Source: a virus. From it: 39,495 nt of DNA. The stretch is from positions 1-39,495 of the IMG/VR virus record IMGVR_UViG_3300045283_000174; one strand, given 5' to 3'. This document shows, in pieces, positions 15,066-24,249 of the stretch. A model generated the notes under the pieces. That model was given only the letters and a program-made list of their open reading frames with translations, was not told where the DNA came from and searched no databases. The stretch's first letter is position 1. Every line of letters begins with the position of its first letter. The position numbers and the translations under genes were made by a program.

Positions 15066-15607
15066 TGGCCGTCCGCGTCCGCCTCAAATCACAGTCGATA
15101 AAGCCGCAACTGGATGAAACCGTTGCAAAGCTGAAGCAGCGCATCCAGGCGGCGGCGACGTCGTCCACCCAGCAACTCGCCGATAACGTCCTTCGCGAGG
15201 GCCGCGCCGACATTGCCGCCGCCGGCAGGTTTACCGGCAAGTGGATATCCGGCTTTACCTATGACATCACGGGTGAGGGCGGCAAGAGCAGGTCGATCGT
15301 CTTTCGTCATTCGAACCCGTTGTGGCGAGTCTTTCAGAGCGGGGCCACCATCAAAGGCAAACCATTGTTGTGGATACCGGTGGAGCCGGGCGGGCCGCCT
15401 GCGCGCGAATTCTCTGGCCGCCTGTTCCAGGTCAAGCGCAGCAGGAAGCGCGACACACCGTTGCTGATGTCGGCCGACGACAAGCAGGTGAAATACATCG
15501 GGGTCAAAAAGGTCATCATTCGCCGGAAATTCCACCTGCTGCGGATCATCCGTGACGAGGCAAAGAAGCAACGTGATCTGTTCATGGACGAGATGAAAAA
15601 GGCTTAG
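15065..15607 (+). CDS. Minor tail protein, unknown family
   Basis: This 180-residue basic protein (GTG start) has an N-terminal helix region (LDETVAKLKQRIQAAA), then GRFTGKWISGFTYDIT, a Gly/Pro-rich middle (PVEPGGPPAREFSGRLFQ) and a helical Lys-rich end. The fold could be HK97 gp10-like, but I cannot be sure. It sits between the chaperone and tape measure genes, so a tail-tip or completion role is likely. Confidence 0.6.
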   Translation: MAVRVRLKSQSIKPQLDETVAKLKQRIQAAATSSTQQLADNVLREGRADIAAAGRFTGKWISGFTYDITGEGGKSRSIVFRHSNPLWRVFQSGATIKGKPLLWIPVEPGGPPAREFSGRLFQVKRSRKRDTPLLMSADDKQVKYIGVKKVIIRRKFHLLRIIRDEAKKQRDLFMDEMKKA

Positions 15608-15612
15608 GGCAC

Positions 15613-17208
15613 ATGGCGGATGACATAGTTCAGACCATCAAGATCGAGGTCGACGGCGCGGACCAGGCCGCCGCCGAGATCAAGAAGGTCGGCCAGGCGA
15701 CCGAGGAAGTCCAGGCCACCGCAGCAAGCACGGCTGGCGGCACGCAGGCATTCGGCAAGGGGCTGGACGAGGTTTCGCAGAAGTCCGGCATCTCCAGCCG
15801 CGAGATGCGCGCCCTCGGCAAGGTTATGAAGGAGTTTGGCGCGGGTGAGCTCGCCAGCACTGCGGTCGGGTTTGTCAGGGTCGGGTCGGCACTGGGGTCG
15901 GTTGGCATCGCCCTGTTCGCGGCGGCGGCAGCATTCTCCTTTATCAGGGGCAAGATTAAGGAAGCGGACGATCAGTTGAAGGCCACGACTGCGACGATGG
16001 CCAACCTCGCCAAGATCGGCGCGGAAATACTGCCGCAGCAAATGTGGGGGGCGACTGCCGCTGGAGCTAAAGAGGCTGCCAACAATATCATCCTCGTCGC
16101 CGACCAACTCGACAGAATAAAAAAGGGGCAGAAGGAAGCAATCAGCCCGCTGACTTCGCAGGAAACATTGGGGAAGGCATTCGTCCTCAACCTGGACGAG
16201 GCCGGCATAGCCATCAACGACGTCCTGGCCGATACGGAGAAGCTCGGCAAGGCAGCTCAGCAGGCGGCGCTGGAAGCGGCCAAGCTGTACGAGAAGATGT
16301 CGCCGATCGAGAAATTGAATTTAGAGAAAGTCTTGAAGGGGTTTGGGTTCTCAGAGAGCGACATAAAGAACATCGAGAAGGGGTCGGTGGCACTCAAGAA
16401 ACTCCAAGCCGATGCTGCCGCGTTCAAGATCAGTCCACAGGGGCAAGCCCTCGATGCGTTCAACGCAGCCGTCTTAGCATCGGAAGAGACCGTGAAGGGC
16501 TGGGGAGAAACCCTCAAGATACTGTTTGCCGAGTCTGTTCTTGGCTGGAAGATCATAGGACAGGCCGTCGCGCAATTTGTCACGACTGCGCCGGGCAACG
16601 CCTGGCAGTGGGTCAAGGATACGGCGGCCAGTGTATGGCAGGAAGTCAAGTCACTTGCCCAGCAGGCCTATGATGCCGTCGTCAAGTTCGTGACCACGGC
16701 ACCTGGCAATGCCTGGCAGTGGATAGTCGATACGTTTAAGGCAGTGCTGGCGAAGCTGGGGTTCACCGGCCCTCTACCGGGTGCCGGGGCGGCGGGGGGG
16801 CAGGTTGGCGGCAGTGCTGGATTTGCCGGTGGCGGCCTGCTCGGCGGCCGTGGCACCGGCACCTCCGACAGCAACCTCGCCTGGGTCTCGCGCGGCGAGC
16901 ACATCATGCCGGCGCGGGCCGTGAGCCAGCCGGGCGTGCTGGCGCTGCTGGAGGCGCTGCGGTTCTCGGGCGGCAACCTGCGCGCCGTGCTCGGCGGGAT
17001 GGGGCGCTTTGCGTTGGGCGGCATGGTCGCGCCCAGGCTGTCGATCCCGGCCCTTGCCGGCGGCATGAACCACGTCAGCATCCATTTTCCTGGCTTGCCG
17101 GAAATCACCGGGCTGCGCGCGTCGTCTGCCGTTGTCGATCAGTTGCGCAACGCTGCGGCGATGGCGCAGGTGCGCTCGGGCGGGCGCAAGCCGAGCCGGT
17201 ATTCCTGA
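15613..17208 (+). CDS. Tape measure protein
   Basis: This 531-residue protein sets tail length. The N-terminus (DDIVQTIKIEVDGADQAAAE, coiled coil) and long helices precede a hydrophobic patch (VGIALFAAAAAFSFI near 96-110). The segment FVTTAPGNAWQW occurs twice, at 16576 and 16687, exactly 37 residues apart. The C-terminus has AGGGLLGGRGTGTSDSNLAW, SRGEHIMPARAV and LLEALRFSG, common at tape-measure ends. At about 0.15 nm per residue the tail would be near 80 nm, a short siphovirus tail. Proteolytic trimming could shorten this. Confidence 0.85.
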   Translation: MADDIVQTIKIEVDGADQAAAEIKKVGQATEEVQATAASTAGGTQAFGKGLDEVSQKSGISSREMRALGKVMKEFGAGELASTAVGFVRVGSALGSVGIALFAAAAAFSFIRGKIKEADDQLKATTATMANLAKIGAEILPQQMWGATAAGAKEAANNIILVADQLDRIKKGQKEAISPLTSQETLGKAFVLNLDEAGIAINDVLADTEKLGKAAQQAALEAAKLYEKMSPIEKLNLEKVLKGFGFSESDIKNIEKGSVALKKLQADAAAFKISPQGQALDAFNAAVLASEETVKGWGETLKILFAESVLGWKIIGQAVAQFVTTAPGNAWQWVKDTAASVWQEVKSLAQQAYDAVVKFVTTAPGNAWQWIVDTFKAVLAKLGFTGPLPGAGAAGGQVGGSAGFAGGGLLGGRGTGTSDSNLAWVSRGEHIMPARAVSQPGVLALLEALRFSGGNLRAVLGGMGRFALGGMVAPRLSIPALAGGMNHVSIHFPGLPEITGLRASSAVVDQLRNAAAMAQVRSGGRKPSRYS

Positions 17209-17609
17209 TGCTGACGCACGTTCCGGCCTATACGCTGCTCGCGATCGATGACATTGACTTCAGCGATTATGCCGTGCGTGGGATTACGATGACGCTGGCG
17301 CCGATCGACCAGGCAGCAGCTCTGGCGCGCGATTGCCGCGGGGCGCTCGCCGACATCTCGCTGGCGCAGTTCCGGCAACACAAGGTGACGATCAGTTGCA
17401 CGGACCATGAGGCGCCGACGCTCACCGACGTGTGGCCGGGAACGGACATCACCATCACCTGCATCCCCGGCCTCGGCAGCGGCGGCACCGATGGCGCAGG
17501 CGAGGTGTTGACGATTTTGGCCAAGGTGACGAGCTGGAACACCTCGCGCGACGAGTGGGCGGCCGAGGTGGCGTGGACGCTCGAGGCCGAGCAACGGGCG
17601 GTCGCATGA
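17208..17609 (+). CDS. Distal tail or tail-tip protein
   Basis: This 133-residue protein follows the tape measure with a TGATG overlap. It begins MLTHVPAYTLLAIDDIDFSD and has several predicted strands with two conserved-looking Cys near the middle. In tail operons this slot holds a small distal-tail or hub-accessory protein. No family is recognised. It overlaps the hub gene by four bases, supporting its reality. Confidence 0.6.
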   Translation: MLTHVPAYTLLAIDDIDFSDYAVRGITMTLAPIDQAAALARDCRGALADISLAQFRQHKVTISCTDHEAPTLTDVWPGTDITITCIPGLGSGGTDGAGEVLTILAKVTSWNTSRDEWAAEVAWTLEAEQRAVA

Positions 17610-19753
17610 TCCTCGGCCACTTCCCGGTTTCGGCTACCAGGGACTCGCCGCCCGCGGCCGTTCCGTCAACTACTGCCACACCTGGGATGCCGTACTTCGC
17701 CTGGATCGATCCGACCGAGACGGTGTTCCTGCCCGAGCATCTGCGCTGGGACGAGAACATCTTCAGCTTCACGCTGCATCAGGACGAGGGCGACCCGGCA
17801 TCATTGACCGTGGTCGTGCGCCGCCCGCGCAACGATGCCGGCGACCCGATCGGGCTGCTCGGTCCTGGCCGCAAGATCTGGGCTTGGTTCGCGCTCGACT
17901 GCGGGCCGGACCTGATGCGGTTCCGCGGGCGCCTGGTGGGGGTGCCGACCTCGATATTCGAGGAACTGGTGACGCTGGAATTCGTCGCGCGGCCGGTCGA
18001 TCTCGTGGCGCAGAAGGAAGCACTCGCCGAGACGCTGCGGGTGCTGCCATATTATGACGAGGTCGTCATCGACAAGGATCGTCGCACCGATCCCGAGGTC
18101 GTGCTGGAGGGTTACAGCGCGATCTGGCACTACGACCGCGAGACGCACGAGCTGACCATCTCGGACGAGGTCACCGGCGAGGACGGCCTGGTCGAGTTCG
18201 ACGGCGCCAGCGAAGACGGCAAGGTGCTCTACGACGGGCTCGGCCTCAACCTCACCAGCGGACCGCTGGCGCGCGTCGACGTCAAGGCCGAGTTCACCTG
18301 GACCCAGCAGGCGCGCGGCAATGTCGACCTGACGAATTACCTGATGCGCAACTGGCCGGAAGTGGAGGATGGCTGCATCACATCGCTGACAATGAAGGCC
18401 GATAGCTGGCCGAAGGCTGGGGCCGGAATTGGCGACGGCTGGGTCGTCACCGGGGCAACCGCCAGCACCCCGTATAGCGACGCGGTCACTAGCGTGACCA
18501 GCGGCAGCACGATGAAGGTCGTGTTTCCTGACACGAGCTGGTTCGGTGGTTCAACCACGACCACGACCTATACGGAAACGAAGAGCCACACCGCTATCCC
18601 GGCAGCCTTGGCCTTCCCAGGAATGGTTACCGACAACATAAGTGTGACTCACTCGCCGGGAGATACGACGGACGTCGTCGGAAGAACCGGCTTCGGGGCA
18701 GGGACATACACAGCGGGTTACAGCCGCAACTACTCGGAGGTGAGGGCCATCCTTCCGATCAACTTCATCTCGGTCACCCTGCTGGCAGGCTACACCGCGA
18801 ACCGGCAATGCAGCGAGCTGGTGTCGTTCTCGCTCTACGCCGACGTGCAGCATGTTCTGACCGATCCCGAGGACGGCGAGGCGCTGCGGGTCGACGACGT
18901 CAAGTCGGTCAATCTGAGCGAGGTTATCGGCGAGGGGACGGATGCCTATGTGCCGATTGGCGACCCGCGGCGGCGGTCGTACATCGCAACCGGCCGCGGC
19001 AACCAGAGCATCGAGCACCTGATTGCGCTGGCGCGGGCGCATCTGATGAAGCGGGCGCGGGTGGTGGAGATCACGTTCGCGCCCAAACTGTCGCGGATGC
19101 CGGAAATCACGCTGCGCAAGAATGCCTTCCTGGTCGAGCCTCGGATCGGCGAGGCGCTCGGCAAGGTCATCGGATACTCACTGGCGCTGGACGGCTCGGA
19201 TGGTCGCGTCAAGTGCGAGGTGCGCATCGGCTGCACCATCGGTCGCGGCGGGTCGGCGGTCGCGGCCGGCGGAAACCCGACCTATTGCGCGATCGGCTAT
19301 ACCGGAGCCGATTATCAGCAGTTCACCGGGCGCACGGTTTTGTTCGACACGTCGGTCGGTTATCAGCCACCAAACGCGGACCCGAACGACGATGGGCTCA
19401 ACTTCCTGTTCCCTCTCACGACAGCAGATGTGATCGAGATAGGGCTCGTCGTCGAGAACCCGACGTCGGTGCAGACAGACTACGTGGCGATGCATGTCGG
19501 TGACTGGGATACGGCGGCGCCCCTCGACAGCCCCTTCGATCCCACGGCCAGCAGCAGGTGGATCGTCGCCACCGACGCGCAAAAGCAGGCATCGATTGAC
19601 GCGCGGAACCAGTCGGTCATCAACGCCTTGAAGAATGTTCCTACTAAAGCGACGTTTAAGCTCAAGAGCATGTCTCGCGAGTTTTCCAGCGATTACGAGA
19701 TTGCGGTTAGCGATTTGAAGGTTCCGACCGGCTACGATCTGGAAGCTGTGTGA
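17606..19753 (+). CDS. Tail hub/tip protein
   Basis: This 715-residue protein is probably the central tip structure that meets the host cell. ATG 17606 overlaps the previous stop and begins MILGHFPVSATRDSPPAA, related to the LGFxPVSA motif at 10768. A beta-rich N-terminal half (HLRWDENIFSFTLHQDEGDP, VVVRRPRNDAGDPIG, RFRGRLVGVPTSIFEE) resembles hub proteins. LVAQKEALAETLRVLPYYDE follows. A Thr/Ser-rich segment (about 310-400) could be a surface insertion. The C-terminus contains helices and PTKATFKLKSMSREFSSDY. Call from size, position and beta content; precise family not certain. Confidence 0.65.
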   Translation: MILGHFPVSATRDSPPAAVPSTTATPGMPYFAWIDPTETVFLPEHLRWDENIFSFTLHQDEGDPASLTVVVRRPRNDAGDPIGLLGPGRKIWAWFALDCGPDLMRFRGRLVGVPTSIFEELVTLEFVARPVDLVAQKEALAETLRVLPYYDEVVIDKDRRTDPEVVLEGYSAIWHYDRETHELTISDEVTGEDGLVEFDGASEDGKVLYDGLGLNLTSGPLARVDVKAEFTWTQQARGNVDLTNYLMRNWPEVEDGCITSLTMKADSWPKAGAGIGDGWVVTGATASTPYSDAVTSVTSGSTMKVVFPDTSWFGGSTTTTTYTETKSHTAIPAALAFPGMVTDNISVTHSPGDTTDVVGRTGFGAGTYTAGYSRNYSEVRAILPINFISVTLLAGYTANRQCSELVSFSLYADVQHVLTDPEDGEALRVDDVKSVNLSEVIGEGTDAYVPIGDPRRRSYIATGRGNQSIEHLIALARAHLMKRARVVEITFAPKLSRMPEITLRKNAFLVEPRIGEALGKVIGYSLALDGSDGRVKCEVRIGCTIGRGGSAVAAGGNPTYCAIGYTGADYQQFTGRTVLFDTSVGYQPPNADPNDDGLNFLFPLTTADVIEIGLVVENPTSVQTDYVAMHVGDWDTAAPLDSPFDPTASSRWIVATDAQKQASIDARNQSVINALKNVPTKATFKLKSMSREFSSDYEIAVSDLKVPTGYDLEAV

Positions 19754-20145
19754 TGGCAGGCTTTGAAGTCGTCGTCCGACCGGCCATCTTGCCCAACATC
19801 CGGCCGGCACCGCCGCGCGTGCTGCCGCCCGTAAACGATCCCGCGCAGGGCATGGCTGTGATCACCGGGTCTGGCGGCAACCTGATCGACTTGCCGCACT
19901 CATTTAGTGTCAGCCTTTCGCGTTCGTTGCCGCAGCAGGAAGAGACCAGGGTGGTTAACAAGGAGAGGGTCTATCAGAAGGACAAGAACGGCAAAATCAA
20001 CAAGAGCAATTTCATCGATGTCGAGCGTCTGAAGAAGGTCAGGTTCAACAATGCGGACGGGGCTACTAAAGTGCTTTATGCCGATCCGCCAAAACTCCCC
20101 AATGTTGAGACGCTGGAGACAGACGTGACGCGGACACCAGCATGA
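19753..20145 (+). CDS. Hypothetical tail protein
   Basis: This 130-residue protein begins MAGFEVVVRPAILPNIRP and is Pro-rich for 35 residues. A basic helical part follows (NKERVYQKDKNGKINKSNF). It has TGATG coupling to the hub gene and ATGA coupling to the next fibre gene. It may connect hub and fibre proteins; this is inferred from place. No family recognised. Confidence 0.6.
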   Translation: MAGFEVVVRPAILPNIRPAPPRVLPPVNDPAQGMAVITGSGGNLIDLPHSFSVSLSRSLPQQEETRVVNKERVYQKDKNGKINKSNFIDVERLKKVRFNNADGATKVLYADPPKLPNVETLETDVTRTPA

Positions 20146-20933
20146 CAATCGTATATGTCACGACCGGCGCTTGGGGCACTGGCAGCAGCACTCCCAACAG
20201 CGCCGGCCAGGTCGACGGCAATTTCTACGATCTCGACCAGCGCATCGTCGCGCTGAACGCCGACCTGGCCGAAGGCAAGAGCATCGAGAGTATCAGTTCG
20301 ACGCCCAATTCGATGACGATCCACTTCACCGATGGAACGACGCAGGTCATCCCGCTCCCGATCGCCGTCGTCACTTATGTCGGGCAGTGGACCAACGGCA
20401 CGCCATACACCACCGGCCAGATGATCTCGGTGCCCGGCCTCGGCATGTTCCAGGTGCTCGTCGCCCATACGACGCCGGCGCTGCCGGCGGTCTTCGATCC
20501 GAACGCGGTTGATGGTTCCGGCAACCCGCTCTATTCATTCTGGCTGCCCCTGTACGACGTGAACTATGATGCGGCGATCTTCGTGCCGGGCAGCGTTCAG
20601 CGCACGGCGGGCGAGGTCTTGTTCCAGGCGGTCGCCGGCAGGACCATGCAGATCGTGAGCGGCGATGCTCATGCCTACGCCTATCTCGACGTCGGCATTG
20701 CTACGGGCACCGACATCATCCTGTCGATCCAAAAGAACCGCGTCGAGATCGGTACCATCACGTTTGCGGTCGGCGGCCTCGATGCCGGCGGCGGCAAAGC
20801 CGGCACGTTCAACATCCCGGCCACCGTGCAGTTTGCCGAGGGCGACACCTACGCCGTCAAGGTCACGCAATCCAACAACGCGGCGTCGGCGGGCCTGTCG
20901 GTGACGCTGCCGTTCCTGCGCACAGATATCTGA
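20142..20933 (+). CDS. Tail fibre/adhesin protein with carbohydrate-module-like segment
   Basis: This 263-residue protein has an N-terminal part with coiled-coil-like DLDQRIVALNADLAEGKSIE (about 30-50). A segment YVGQWTNGTPYTTGQMISVP (about 78-97) matches the W..G..Y..G..V pattern of small carbohydrate-binding modules. The C-terminal domain is beta-rich (TDIILSIQKNRVEIGTITF; FNIPATVQFAEGDTYAVKV). It is a likely receptor-binding or fibre-base protein in the second fibre module. Genes on both sides overlap it. Confidence 0.65.
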   Translation: MTIVYVTTGAWGTGSSTPNSAGQVDGNFYDLDQRIVALNADLAEGKSIESISSTPNSMTIHFTDGTTQVIPLPIAVVTYVGQWTNGTPYTTGQMISVPGLGMFQVLVAHTTPALPAVFDPNAVDGSGNPLYSFWLPLYDVNYDAAIFVPGSVQRTAGEVLFQAVAGRTMQIVSGDAHAYAYLDVGIATGTDIILSIQKNRVEIGTITFAVGGLDAGGGKAGTFNIPATVQFAEGDTYAVKVTQSNNAASAGLSVTLPFLRTDI

Positions 20934-21835
20934 TGGCAGATAATGCCGGGTCGTACTCTCAGGATGTGCTGACGCGCATCTACAATGTGCAGTGGGCGGG
21001 TGGCAAAGGAGTGTTTGTCAGCGGGGACGGCGCTGGGTATGCCCGTTATTCAAAAGATGGGCAAATTTGGACAGGGCTTGGCAACCTGGATTTCTTCGAT
21101 GCGTCGCCCCACGGCGGCTCCGGTCAAATTATTGCCAGTTCGTATGCTCTTGCCGGCACTGAAGAGACGCCCGTATTTTTGTTGGGCGGGAATGCGGCGC
21201 CGAAACCGGATGTCGAGATTTATCCTTCCGCAGTAATCATGGCGTCGCGCAACGGCTCGAACTGGACGAATGTTTTTAATCTCAAATCCGACCATAGCCA
21301 CGCTACCGTCGTGACGGGTCTCGTCCGGGATGAAACCGACAAGACGTTCTATGCCAACATCAATTTTTTTGACAGCGATGGGCACCTCTTGAAGAAGTGT
21401 TACCGCTCCAGCGACGGATTCGGTTGGGCGGAGGGTGGCGGTACTTTCGAGAGCCACTGCAAGGGCAAACTCCCTGGAAAACCAGATGGCTATTATGGAT
21501 ACGACGAAGCAAAGGACATATTGATCCGGCCGAGCGACGACGGAAGCGGCGTCATTGTGAAGAAGCGAGTCGGGGTTTCCGATCCGCCGGTCTATGAGAC
21601 AACGCTGGTCACCTCCGGGGCGATGGTCGATATGACGCCCGCCGCTGTGGCTTATGCTGCAGGCACCTGGGTGACGGTAGGAGGTGGCGATCCAACGGTG
21701 GCCCGTGCTTGCACGGCCTCGTCGATAGACGACGGCACGACCTGGATCATGGTAAGCAAGGGCAATCTCGGGATGAAGCAGGATGCAGATATCCGCACCG
21801 TAATAGGCGGCGCGCCTCTGGTCGATGCCTCATAA
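20933..21835 (+). CDS. Probable beta-propeller receptor-binding protein with Asp-box-like repeats
   Basis: This 300-residue protein shows four spaced S-x-D/N-G-x-x-W-like motifs: SKDGQIW (about 40), SRNGSNW (about 104), SSDGFGW (about 160) and SIDDGTTW (about 264). Such Asp boxes occur in sialidase/BNR-type beta propellers. Catalytic residues of a sialidase are not apparent, so binding rather than hydrolysis is more likely. It lies between two other adhesin-like genes, with TGATGG coupling upstream. Base composition is less GC-rich than flanking genes, compatible with exchange of receptor-binding cassettes. Confidence 0.6.
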   Translation: MADNAGSYSQDVLTRIYNVQWAGGKGVFVSGDGAGYARYSKDGQIWTGLGNLDFFDASPHGGSGQIIASSYALAGTEETPVFLLGGNAAPKPDVEIYPSAVIMASRNGSNWTNVFNLKSDHSHATVVTGLVRDETDKTFYANINFFDSDGHLLKKCYRSSDGFGWAEGGGTFESHCKGKLPGKPDGYYGYDEAKDILIRPSDDGSGVIVKKRVGVSDPPVYETTLVTSGAMVDMTPAAVAYAAGTWVTVGGGDPTVARACTASSIDDGTTWIMVSKGNLGMKQDADIRTVIGGAPLVDAS

Positions 21836-22692
21836 TGCTCGTCTGTAACGTCAGCCAACTGCAGCGGCGGGCGGGCATCGCGGCCGATCTCGCTGAGGTT
21901 GCTGCGGCACTGGACGCGCCTGGGACTGGGAATGTCGTCTTCGCCACGTTGGTCGACGACCCGGCCTCGGTGAACGATCGCGTCGATGCGTTCCTCGGGC
22001 AGATCATGCGCGAGGCGGCGAGTGCTACGGACAGCGTCAGCCAGGGGTTTGTCTATGTCGCGGCGATCGGCGAGGCGGCGACCGCGCTCGATAGTGCCAG
22101 TGCCTCGGCGACCTCGCCGATTGTGCCGACAACATTAAACCCGGCTGACAAGGACAGCCATATCACGCTGTCGGGGGGCAACCTGACGGCGGCCGGGACG
22201 GCCGGGTGGACTGGTTTGGTGCGTACTGTGGCTGCGAAGTCGGCGGGCAAGTATTATTGGGAAGCTACATTCACTGTTGGTGCTCAAAGTCAGAGCGGCG
22301 TCGGATTCACTATTGGATCGCTTTCGGTATCAACGCAGACGTTTGGCAATGCGGGGACTGGCAAAAGCGGAACGACAATAGGTACTGGCACTTTGGTGGA
22401 TGGCGCCAATGTCGGTGTCGGCATTGGTACTATTACCAGCGGCTCAGTGGTTTGTCTTGCCGTCGATCTCACCGCGAAGCTGATCTGGTTCCGTCTCGGG
22501 GCGGGCGGAAATTGGAATGGCAGCGGCACTGCCAACCCGGCAACGGGTGTTGGCGGCATCAGCATCTCAAATGCAGGGACGGCTTACCCGACGATTTGCA
22601 TGGGTGGGGCAGACACGATCACCGCCAATTTTGGCGCAACGGCGTTCACCGGCGCGGTGCCGTCCGGCTTCACGGCGGGCGTGCCATCCTGA
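21835..22692 (+). CDS. SPRY-like domain tail protein
   Basis: This 285-residue protein has an N-terminal helical part with repeated Ala/Ser/Asp phrases (REAASATDSVSQ, GEAATALDSAS). From about residue 100 it resembles a SPRY beta sandwich: GKYYWEATF, GVGFTIG, VVCLAVDLTAKLIWFRLG, NPATGVGGISI, DTITANFGATAF, VPSGF. SPRY-like domains in phage tail proteins probably bind host surface ligands. ATG 21835 overlaps the previous TAA and is chosen over a longer frame inside the previous gene. Confidence 0.7.
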   Translation: MLVCNVSQLQRRAGIAADLAEVAAALDAPGTGNVVFATLVDDPASVNDRVDAFLGQIMREAASATDSVSQGFVYVAAIGEAATALDSASASATSPIVPTTLNPADKDSHITLSGGNLTAAGTAGWTGLVRTVAAKSAGKYYWEATFTVGAQSQSGVGFTIGSLSVSTQTFGNAGTGKSGTTIGTGTLVDGANVGVGIGTITSGSVVCLAVDLTAKLIWFRLGAGGNWNGSGTANPATGVGGISISNAGTAYPTICMGGADTITANFGATAFTGAVPSGFTAGVPS

Positions 22693-22709
22693 AATAACCA
22701 AGGAGAATA

Positions 22710-23297
22710 ATGATGACCGATGAACGCGCGCAGGCGCGCGAATGCAATGACGCGTCCGTAATCCGCGGCTCTGGCCTCGGCGAGCATGCCGAGGCGCATG
22801 GACGCTATGAGATCGAATGCATCGGCGCGGACGGCAAGCTCAAATGGCGCGAGGTGATCGACAACGTCGTCGCCACCGTCGGCAAGAACTTGATGCTCGA
22901 CTCGTCCCTCGCGGGTGCGGCTTACACCGTGGTCGGGCCGTTCATGGGGCTGATCTCGTCGGTGTCCTACACGGCGGTCGCTGCCGGGGACACCATGACG
23001 TCGCACTCGGGCTGGCTTGAGGCCGGCGGCGCCAACGCGCCTACCTATACCGGCAACCGCCAGACCGCAGTGTGGTCGGCCGCCTCGGCGGGATCGAAGG
23101 CGCTGTCGGCGGCGCTATCGTTTGCCATCACCAGTACCGGCACCGTCAAGGGTGCGTTCCTGGTCTTCGGCACCGGCGCGGTCAACACCAAGGACAACAC
23201 CGGCGGCGTGCTGTGGTCGGCCGGCACGTTCTCGACCGGCGACAAGGCGGTGGTGAATGGCGACACGCTCAACGTAAATTACAGCACGAGTTTGTGA
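22710..23297 (+). CDS. Tail fibre-associated protein
   Basis: This 195-residue protein has a strong ribosome binding site (AAGGAGAATA before ATG 22710, with a second ATG next). The phrases GRYEIECIGADGKLKWRE, NVVATVGKNLMLDSSLAG and GPFMGLISSVSYTAVAAGD belong to a family common in siphovirus and cyanophage tails. Length and beta content fit a virion surface protein. Function beyond structural is unknown. It ends the fibre module just before the lysis genes. Confidence 0.65.
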   Translation: MMTDERAQARECNDASVIRGSGLGEHAEAHGRYEIECIGADGKLKWREVIDNVVATVGKNLMLDSSLAGAAYTVVGPFMGLISSVSYTAVAAGDTMTSHSGWLEAGGANAPTYTGNRQTAVWSAASAGSKALSAALSFAITSTGTVKGAFLVFGTGAVNTKDNTGGVLWSAGTFSTGDKAVVNGDTLNVNYSTSL

Positions 23298-23303
23298 GGC
23301 ACC

Positions 23304-24245
23304 ATGAGAGTCGTCATATCGAGCGGTCACGGTCTCTACGTCCGCGGCGCTTGCGGCATCCTCGACGAGGTCGACGAGGCCCGCAGGGTCGTCAACCGCG
23401 TCGCGGAGGAGCTGCAGAGCCGTGGCGCCGACGTGATGGTGTTCCACGACAACAGCAGTCGCAGCCAGAATGAAAACCTGAATGCGATCGTGAACTTCCA
23501 CAACGCGCAGGAACGCGACCTGGATGTGAGTTGCCACTTCAACGCATTTGAACAGCGGGAAGGCCCGGTCGGCACCGAGGTGTGGTACGTGACGCAAGAG
23601 GCGCTCGCCGCCGAGATGTCGGCCGCCATTGCGTCCTGCGGCTTTATCAATCGCGGCGCGAAGCGGACCACCGACCTGTTCTTTCTCAACAACACCGAGA
23701 AGCCGGCGCTGCTCCTCGAGGTCTGCTTCGTCGACAGCGAGGCCGACGCCAAGCTCTACGAGGCGAAGTTCTTTGATATCTGCGCGGCCATTGCCGACGA
23801 GCTCGGCGGGGAGCCTCTGGACGGCATCGCCGAGGCGCCGGCGCCGTTGTTCAAGGCCACCGGCAAGTGCTCGAGCTTCGGCGGCCCGGACGACACCGGC
23901 GTCTCGCCAAGCGAAGGGCTGGCGTTCATCTCCGAGGTCGAGCAGGCGCCGCATCTGTTCCTGCCGTATCAGCCGGAAGGGACGACCGGCTTGGCGCGGC
24001 GGCTCAATCCGCACATCCACTACGTTGCCTGCCGCTGGGACTACAACGTCACGCCGAAGGCGATGCTGCGCGAGGAGATGGCGCTGGTACGCGCGGGTGG
24101 CATCGAGCTGACGGCATTCCCGGCCGACTGGGGACCGAACGAGGCCACGGGGCGAGTGGCCGATCTCAGCCCTGGCCTGCTGGCCGACCTTGGCCTGACG
24201 ACCGACGACGAGGTCGAGGTCATCTTTCCGTACCACCGGCTCTGA
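23304..24245 (+). CDS. Endolysin: N-acetylmuramoyl-L-alanine amidase (Amidase_3) plus accessory domain
   Basis: This 313-residue enzyme cleaves the amide bond between muramic acid and the stem peptide. The Amidase_3 domain (about 1-170) shows the likely zinc ligands His9 (SSGHG), Glu25 (DEVDEARR) and His78 (SCHFNA), and catalytic Glu139 (LLLEVCFVD). A C-terminal domain (about 185-313) begins CSSFGGPDDTGVSPSEG and includes TTGLARRLNP and WGPNEATGRVADLSPG. The last motif recalls double-psi beta-barrel (RlpA-like) proteins. No signal peptide is visible, so a holin is needed. A shorter copy of the accessory domain lies at 24540. Confidence 0.88.
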   Translation: MRVVISSGHGLYVRGACGILDEVDEARRVVNRVAEELQSRGADVMVFHDNSSRSQNENLNAIVNFHNAQERDLDVSCHFNAFEQREGPVGTEVWYVTQEALAAEMSAAIASCGFINRGAKRTTDLFFLNNTEKPALLLEVCFVDSEADAKLYEAKFFDICAAIADELGGEPLDGIAEAPAPLFKATGKCSSFGGPDDTGVSPSEGLAFISEVEQAPHLFLPYQPEGTTGLARRLNPHIHYVACRWDYNVTPKAMLREEMALVRAGGIELTAFPADWGPNEATGRVADLSPGLLADLGLTTDDEVEVIFPYHRL

Positions 24246-24249
24246 AAAA

